The notes under the pieces were generated by a model. The model was given only the letters and a program-made list of their open reading frames with translations, had not been told where the DNA came from and searched no databases. From Kiritimatiellales bacterium (GTDB taxonomy: Bacteria; Verrucomicrobiota; Kiritimatiellia; Kiritimatiellales; Pontiellaceae): a stretch of DNA of 11,321 nucleotides. Numbering within the stretch: position 1 is the stretch's first letter; the number at the start of each line of letters is the position of its first letter. The translations under genes and the position numbers were made by a program. Shown piece after piece: positions 7,677 to 11,321 of the stretch. Where the stretch lies: NCBI GenBank assembly GCA_013042165.1, contig JABDQT010000128.1, positions 1 to 11,321 on the forward strand, given 5' to 3'.

Positions 7677-7763
7677 GCTCGGGTGGCGAAATTGGTAGAC
7701 GCAAGGGACTTAAAATCCCTCGGTCGCAAGACTGTGCGGGTTCGAGTCCCGCCCCGAGCACCA
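7677..7763 (+). tRNA. tRNA-Leu(UAA)
   Basis: Complete class II tRNA with encoded CCA. Acceptor GCTCGGG (7677-7683) pairs perfectly with CCCGAGC (7753-7759), discriminator A7760, CCA 7761-7763. Anticodon stem AGGGA/TCCCT (7704-7708, 7716-7720) encloses loop CTTAAAA, giving anticodon TAA (7711-7713), which reads leucine TTA codons (and TTG by wobble). The long variable arm has GGTC-GCAA-GACT (7722-7733), and the T arm GCGGG/CCCGC encloses TTCGAGT (7736-7752). All stems are intact, so it should be functional. Its 5' 30 bases beyond the acceptor are duplicated 131 bp upstream. Confidence 0.97.
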
Positions 7764-7773
7764 CCCTTGTCTG

Positions 7774-8046
7774 TTGATAGAAGAAGCCATACTATCTTTG
7801 GAGCACCGACCGGCTGCCTATGTCCTTCTATCATCGGACGGCACCTATCGCTACAAGGGTTGCTGTCGCGACCTCGTCGAGCGAATGAAACAGCATCACG
7901 CAGGTAAAGTTTCTCGGACTAAAAATCGAAGACCCCTCAAGCTTCTGCATTCGGAATACTTCGATAGTTATACTGACGCGCGAAAACGCGAGCTCTACTT
8001 TAAATCCGGTGCAGGACGGGAATGGCTGCTGCGCCGGTATCCTTGA
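7774..8046 (+). CDS. Small GIY-YIG nuclease-domain protein
   Basis: A single-domain protein of 90 aa if started at TTG 7774. It matches the compact GIY-YIG superfamily (structure-specific or homing-type DNA endonucleases): AYVLLSSDG (Y16, the GIY strand), YKGCC (Y27-G29, the YIG strand), helix DLVERMKQH with the catalytic-type Arg37 and His41, the family segment GKVSRTKNRRP (44-54), and KRELYFKSGAGREWL, where Glu73 is the expected metal ligand. The frame has no ATG and no good ribosome site. It is open upstream through the 3' half of the tRNA back to a TAA at 7711-7713, so the real start could be a TTG (7774 or 7798). It begins 10 bp after the tRNA CCA. Possible substrate or target site is unknown; expression, perhaps by read-through from the tRNA promoter, is inference. 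Confidence 0.78.
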   Translation: MIEEAILSLEHRPAAYVLLSSDGTYRYKGCCRDLVERMKQHHAGKVSRTKNRRPLKLLHSEYFDSYTDARKRELYFKSGAGREWLLRRYP

Positions 8047-8060
8047 TTCGCTGCGGGATA

Positions 8061-8108
8061 GGACTTTCCGCCTGCGGCGGATCCGTCGTACCTTTGCGTA
8101 GGCGGAAA
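8061..8108. repeat. Palindromic interspersed repeat, copy B
   Basis: Shares the 18-bp left end with copy A (8061-8078 against 7575-7592) and, after the 18-base gap, a 30-base right end with 3 mismatches (8079-8108 against 7611-7640). Outer arms TTTCCGCCTGCG (8065-8076) and CGTAGGCGGAAA (8097-8108) pair as in copy A. It lies 14 bp after the GIY-YIG stop codon in the same orientation as copy A, and could also act as a transcript-end hairpin for that gene, though no T-tract follows. Confidence 0.75.
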
Positions 8109-8138
8109 CGTTGCTTTGTCGCCAGCCTTGCGTGGCTT

Positions 8139-8194
8139 GGCTCATAGAGCCAACTCTACAATGTCGGATCGGTGTAGCGTCGGCTCTATGAGCC
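8139..8194. repeat. Structured inverted repeat with self-palindromic arms
   Basis: GGCTCATAGAGCC (8139-8151) and GGCTCTATGAGCC (8182-8194) are perfect 13-bp inverted arms. Each arm is itself a GGCTC-3 nt-GAGCC palindrome, so the element can fold as one long hairpin or as two short ones. Between them CTACA (8156-8160) and TGTAG (8173-8177) form an inner inverted pair. The sequence is unrelated to the repeats at 7575 and 8061. It looks like a REP/BIME-type element; copies elsewhere cannot be seen from this window. Confidence 0.65.
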
Positions 8195-8250
8195 GAGAGG
8201 TGTATGTCCTATCAAACGATAACTGAGCTTACTCAAATTTTACGATGCTT

Positions 8251-8290
8251 GGAAAAAAGGTTCAGGGACCGGATTTCTCCAGCCCCTGAA
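8251..8290 (-). terminator. Intrinsic terminator of the modular surface-protein gene
   Basis: On the minus strand TTCAGGG (8290-8284) and CCCTGAA (8267-8261) form a 7-bp stem, with an inner GGA/TCC pairing around a GAAA loop. Two bases later follows a run of six T (8258-8253). It lies 57 bp beyond the TAA at 8347-8349. A second GC-rich hairpin, GGGCGG/CCGCCC (8291-8296, 8303-8308), sits immediately before it and may strengthen pausing. Confidence 0.75.
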
Positions 8291-8346
8291 GGGCGGTGGG
8301 GGCCGCCCAAGGCGATACACCTTTACCAAGGTGCATCAGCCTCCAC

Positions 8347-11321
8347 TTATGGTGTCCACGGAGCAGTTACACGATAGAACTGCTGGGTAGGTGCCGTGGA
8401 ATTTGTTTGCCAGTTGACCGGGCCAACCACTTCAGTCCCCACATCAACCCAGCTGTTGCTGATCACCAGATTCGTGGTGCTCTGCATCTGATAGGTGATG
8501 TTGCTCTGCGCATTCCATTCAACCTGTGCAACTGCATTGGCGTTGGTGAAGAACAGGTTGGTTATTGTAATATCGGGCGACGGTTCGGGTTGATAGATTT
8601 CGACCAGATAGTCTTCCACCTCACCTTCCGTTGCCGCTCCTCCCGGCGCCAAGCCGCCGGCTAGACTCAGGCGGAAGCGGGCATAGTTGGTGCCCAGCAC
8701 CGAAGTGACCGGTACCGGGAAGGTCAGCGCATTGGCTCCTGCTGAAAGCACGGTGGCATTGAAGATCTGTTCGCCGGCCGCATCTCCCCATGTCCCGCTG
8801 CTGTCGAAGTCTACCCATGCATCCAGCGCCCCGTTCCCGATGCCGGAAGTCAGGGACACGTTCACGGATGCATTGGATCCCCGGACCAATGTTGAAGCAA
8901 TCGAAACACCATCCTCATCGTCGAATGCTGCAAGGTCGTCACCGTCGGCCAGAGCGGTAGGCTGACCGTCCTGTTCGGCATCGATCCGTCCTCCAAGATA
9001 GAAGTTTGTCAGGATGACGTGCTTCGCCCCGACACTCGCGCTGAGCGTCGGATAGGTCGGATCAGGCGCATCGCCCCAATCGAAGACATCCCCTTCATCG
9101 CCGGACAAGGCAAACGCCAGTTCCAGCGACTCCGTGTAGCGTGGATGTGTCGGTTCGGTGTAGTACAGATCTTTCCAGTAGACCGGTGGCAAGGCCGGAT
9201 CGTAGTAAACGGCGTCGTCGTTGAAGGAGTCCGGCGTCGTCTTCCAACCGAATTCGAAGCTTCCGATTCCGTCATAGGTGTACGATACCACCAGCCAGTA
9301 GATATTGCCCTCGACCTGAACGAAGGCTTCGTTTGACAGTGGATAGAAGTCGAACTGGTAGATGTTGAAATCACCCGGGAATATCCATGTCGGTGTACCC
9401 GGATCATGCCACCATTCACCGGAACCCGTGTAGATTTGACCCGCTGTGTATTGCATCGGTGCGAACGTCTTCGACCAGAGCATCGAGCCGGGGTGGCTGT
9501 AATCTGCATCAACGCCTGCCGGAACATCGCTCCAGATCGAGAGGTTAAACGTCAGGCCGTCGGGGCCTTCCGGCGGCAGATTATCACCTTTGAATGAGCC
9601 CCAGAGATGGATATCTGTGATCGGTCCACTGGCCGTGCATTGGAAATCGTCAGCCAGCTGGGTGTCGGTCATGTTGACATCGACGCCTTCCGTCCCTTGC
9701 TCGGGAATCTGCAACCACTTGAGGTCCTCGACGTATACGAGATAGTCTTCCACCTCGCCATCAGGCGCAAAGCCGTTAAAACCAAGGCCCGTCTGTGTAC
9801 TGATTCGGAATCGTGCGAAGACATTCTGATTGGTCGCCCAGCTCGGCACCGAAAAGTTCACGGTATTGAGCCCGGCCACAACCGGTAGATTATTGATGAT
9901 CTTTTCCGATGCATCCGCCCAGTCGCCGTCCGCGTTCCAGTCCATCCATCCCTGCAGGATGCCGCCCGCTCCGGTCACGTTCACCTGGATTGCGGCGGGT
10001 GCGCCGGAGATGATTGCGGTCGTGAGGGTTACGCCGTCTTCATCGGCCAGACCGTTGACGTCATCCCCATCGGCAAAGGGTGTCGGCTGTCCGTCCAGTT
10101 CGTTGTCGATGAGTCCGCCCAGATAGAGGCCGGAAAGTACGTGCCGGGCGCCGTTGCTGACCGACAGCGTGGAATAGGTTGCCGGTGCATCACCCCAATC
10201 CAGATCGGGTTCCTCGATCAAGACCTCATAGTCCTCGACTTCACCGTCCTGTGCCGGACCTCCTGTGGGCAGCAGAGCACCTCCACTGTTGATGCGAAAG
10301 CGGGCAAAGGTTGATCCAATGGCCGCGCCGACTGGAACAGTAAATCCAACCGGATTCGGGCCCTGCAACAGCATGCCGTTTTGGATCTTCTCTCCTGCAT
10401 CGGTCCAGTCGCCATCGGCATTGTAGTCGATCCAGCCGTCCACCCAGGCCTGGCCTGCACCTGTACCTCCCGCACCATCATCAACATTAATCGTAATGGT
10501 GTTGGCGACACCGGCCACCAATGCAGGTGGAAAAACGATGCCATCCTCATCATCGTTGCCGTCGAAGATGTCGTCGCCCAAGGCGTTGGGGTCGGGTTGC
10601 CCGTCCGGTTCGGCGTCCGGCTGATCGGTCTGTGTGCCGTCGTCGAAGTAGGGGGCTCCAGCCACAATGGTGTGGTGGGCACCATTATCCCCCAGCAACG
10701 TCTCATAGTCTCCCGGTCCAGTGCCCAGTACCCCGTCGGGCGCATCGCCGAAATCATATGGTTCCGGTTCCATTTCTTCGCCGCCATTGATGATGAAGGC
10801 GAGATCGAGCGAGTTGCTGTAGATCGGATCGCGCAGCTCATTCCAGAGTTGCGGCTCGATCGGTTCATCCTGCCATACCGCATCATCGTTGAAGTGCGGC
10901 GAACGCGAAGTCTTCCAGCCCCATTGCTGGTAAGACAGCTCTGAGTTCACGGTGATGTCGAGCCAGTAGATGGTTCCATTGGTTTGGTAAAACGCCTCCG
11001 TCTCCGGAATGACAATGTCGTAACGGAAGTAGTTTGTATGGTTCTGCGTGATCACCTCGCCGGTGTTCGGATCATACCATCCCTGCCACGAGGGCTCCTC
11101 CGGTATCGGATCGGACACGATCCATCCCTGCGGAGGATTCAAGGGGTCAATGTCCCGCGCCCACAACAGTTCACCCGGATGGCTGTATTCGCCGCCCGGG
11201 CCGTCGGGATCCGGCACATCGGTGTGAATACTCAGGTGGATGTTGGTAATCCCCTGATAAGGATGCTGTTCTTCGAACTGGTCAAAGAACCATGAGCCCC
11301 AGAAGGTGATGTGTGTGATGA
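8347..11321 (-). CDS. Large modular secreted protein with DUF7901-like and GEVED-like domains (3' part)
   Basis: 990 codons are visible; the frame is open to the right edge (it reads ITHITFWGSWFFDQFEEQHP from 11319), so the start and signal peptide lie outside. Modules in visible numbering: DUF7901-like A (about 1-180); GEVED-like 1 (about 188-370, GEVEDY at 359); GEVED-like 2 (about 373-530, GEVEDY at 521); DUF7901-like B (about 534-740, starting LADDFQC...ITDIHLWGSF); GEVED-like 3 (about 746-908, GEVEDY at 899); and a C-terminal beta domain (about 915-990) ending QQFYRVTAPWTP. Each GEVED module opens with (F/W)GDAP and carries Asp-rich DGDD/DEDG loops that may bind calcium, then a W-(I/M/V)-D(Y/W/F)-(N/D)-x-(D/S)-G-x-W motif. 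The protein is acidic, Asn/Thr-rich and nearly Cys-free, as expected outside the cell. No PEP-CTERM or LPXTG anchor is seen. Its function (surface adhesion or matrix) is unknown. Confidence 0.9.
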   Translation of the reverse strand, partial: ITHITFWGSWFFDQFEEQHPYQGITNIHLSIHTDVPDPDGPGGEYSHPGELLWARDIDPLNPPQGWIVSDPIPEEPSWQGWYDPNTGEVITQNHTNYFRYDIVIPETEAFYQTNGTIYWLDITVNSELSYQQWGWKTSRSPHFNDDAVWQDEPIEPQLWNELRDPIYSNSLDLAFIINGGEEMEPEPYDFGDAPDGVLGTGPGDYETLLGDNGAHHTIVAGAPYFDDGTQTDQPDAEPDGQPDPNALGDDIFDGNDDEDGIVFPPALVAGVANTITINVDDGAGGTGAGQAWVDGWIDYNADGDWTDAGEKIQNGMLLQGPNPVGFTVPVGAAIGSTFARFRINSGGALLPTGGPAQDGEVEDYEVLIEEPDLDWGDAPATYSTLSVSNGARHVLSGLYLGGLIDNELDGQPTPFADGDDVNGLADEDGVTLTTAIISGAPAAIQVNVTGAGGILQGWMDWNADGDWADASEKIINNLPVVAGLNTVNFSVPSWATNQNVFARFRISTQTGLGFNGFAPDGEVEDYLVYVEDLKWLQIPEQGTEGVDVNMTDTQLADDFQCTASGPITDIHLWGSFKGDNLPPEGPDGLTFNLSIWSDVPAGVDADYSHPGSMLWSKTFAPMQYTAGQIYTGSGEWWHDPGTPTWIFPGDFNIYQFDFYPLSNEAFVQVEGNIYWLVVSYTYDGIGSFEFGWKTTPDSFNDDAVYYDPALPPVYWKDLYYTEPTHPRYTESLELAFALSGDEGDVFDWGDAPDPTYPTLSASVGAKHVILTNFYLGGRIDAEQDGQPTALADGDDLAAFDDEDGVSIASTLVRGSNASVNVSLTSGIGNGALDAWVDFDSSGTWGDAAGEQIFNATVLSAGANALTFPVPVTSVLGTNYARFRLSLAGGLAPGGAATEGEVEDYLVEIYQPEPSPDITITNLFFTNANAVAQVEWNAQSNITYQMQSTTNLVISNSWVDVGTEVVGPVNWQTNSTAPTQQFYRVTAPWTP

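Larger units (their letters stand above)
7546..8108. mobile_element. Putative tRNA-Leu-associated GIY-YIG cassette bounded by palindromic repeats
   Basis: Tentative composite: partial tRNA-Leu, repeat copy A, intact tRNA-Leu(UAA), GIY-YIG frame, repeat copy B. The two repeats are in direct orientation and share an 18-bp left end (starts 7575 and 8061) and a near-identical right end, so recombination between them would remove a 486-bp unit carrying the tRNA and the nuclease. The 30-bp tRNA direct repeat and the broken tRNA copy show that rearrangement has occurred here. No transposase, integrase or clear target-site duplication is seen, so mobility is inference. Confidence 0.3.

Noticed and set aside
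7546..7763. A group I intron splitting tRNA-Leu(UAA), suggested by the break after base 34
   Set aside because: The intervening 131 bp is too short for a group I intron core, its second part repeats the 5' half of an intact tRNA, and the two acceptor strands differ. Two tRNA copies explain the data better.
7683..7907. A 74-codon plus-strand frame beginning inside the tRNA (MAKLVDARDLKSLG...)
   Set aside because: The first half is simply a translated tRNA-Leu and the rest is an out-of-frame reading of the GIY-YIG gene.
7575..8108. A CRISPR array or classical insertion sequence
   Set aside because: Only two repeat copies are present, 486 bp apart, with a tRNA and a gene between them; there are no regular spacers, no cas genes and no transposase.
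8347..11217. Treating the modular surface protein as complete with a start at 11217
   Set aside because: The codon there is GTG inside a conserved DUF7901-like module, and the frame continues open with matching domain sequence to the right edge, so the gene is 5'-truncated by the window.

Overview
The window looks like a chromosomal segment from a PVC-group bacterium, most likely Kiritimatiellota or a related Verrucomicrobiota lineage. The reasons are a GEVED/DUF7901-type surface protein ending in a 'FYRVTAP'-like C-terminus, a zinc-finger protein with an Arg/Lys/Pro-rich N-terminal region that resembles uncharacterised proteins I associate with this phylum, and GC-rich coding sequence. The phylum call is inference from protein style, not from a marker gene.

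Layout, left to right. (1) Positions 1-2876, minus strand: the first 958 codons of cobalamin-dependent methionine synthase (metH); the C-terminal reactivation domain lies outside the window. A perfect 10-bp inverted repeat sits just upstream of its start. (2) Positions 3166-3463, minus strand: a decayed remnant of a Y-family DNA polymerase (dinB/umuC type). The N-terminal HVDIDAFFA motif and the C-terminal QLNLFEE plus helix survive, joined across a large deletion, with two stop codons and a frame change. (3) Positions 3567-4868, plus strand: a 433-aa protein of unknown function with one C2H2-type zinc finger. (4) Positions 4987-5682, plus strand: an exported 231-aa protein resembling a type II secretion/type IV pilus inner-membrane component (GspC/PilP-like). 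It is convergent, with 5 bp between stops, with (5) positions 5688-7418, minus strand: a GspE/PilB-family secretion ATPase with all expected motifs. These two probably belong to the same trafficking machinery although transcribed toward each other.

(6) Positions 7546-8194 form the most unusual part. A 5'-half tRNA-Leu fragment breaks off inside the anticodon loop and runs straight into a palindromic repeat. An intact tRNA-Leu(UAA) follows, and 10 bp after its CCA begins a small GIY-YIG nuclease frame that has no ATG. A second copy of the palindromic repeat and an unrelated structured inverted repeat come next. This resembles a small tRNA-associated nuclease cassette flanked by direct copies of a palindromic element.

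(7) Positions 8347-11321, minus strand: the 3' part (990 codons) of a large modular, Asp-rich, presumably secreted protein built from alternating DUF7901-like and GEVED-like modules, followed by a good intrinsic terminator at 8251-8290. Its start is beyond the right edge.

Functionally, the window combines one-carbon/methionine metabolism, secretion/pilus machinery and an extracellular modular protein, with a small accessory hot spot at the tRNA-Leu locus. No CRISPR array, rRNA, prophage or classical insertion sequence was seen.
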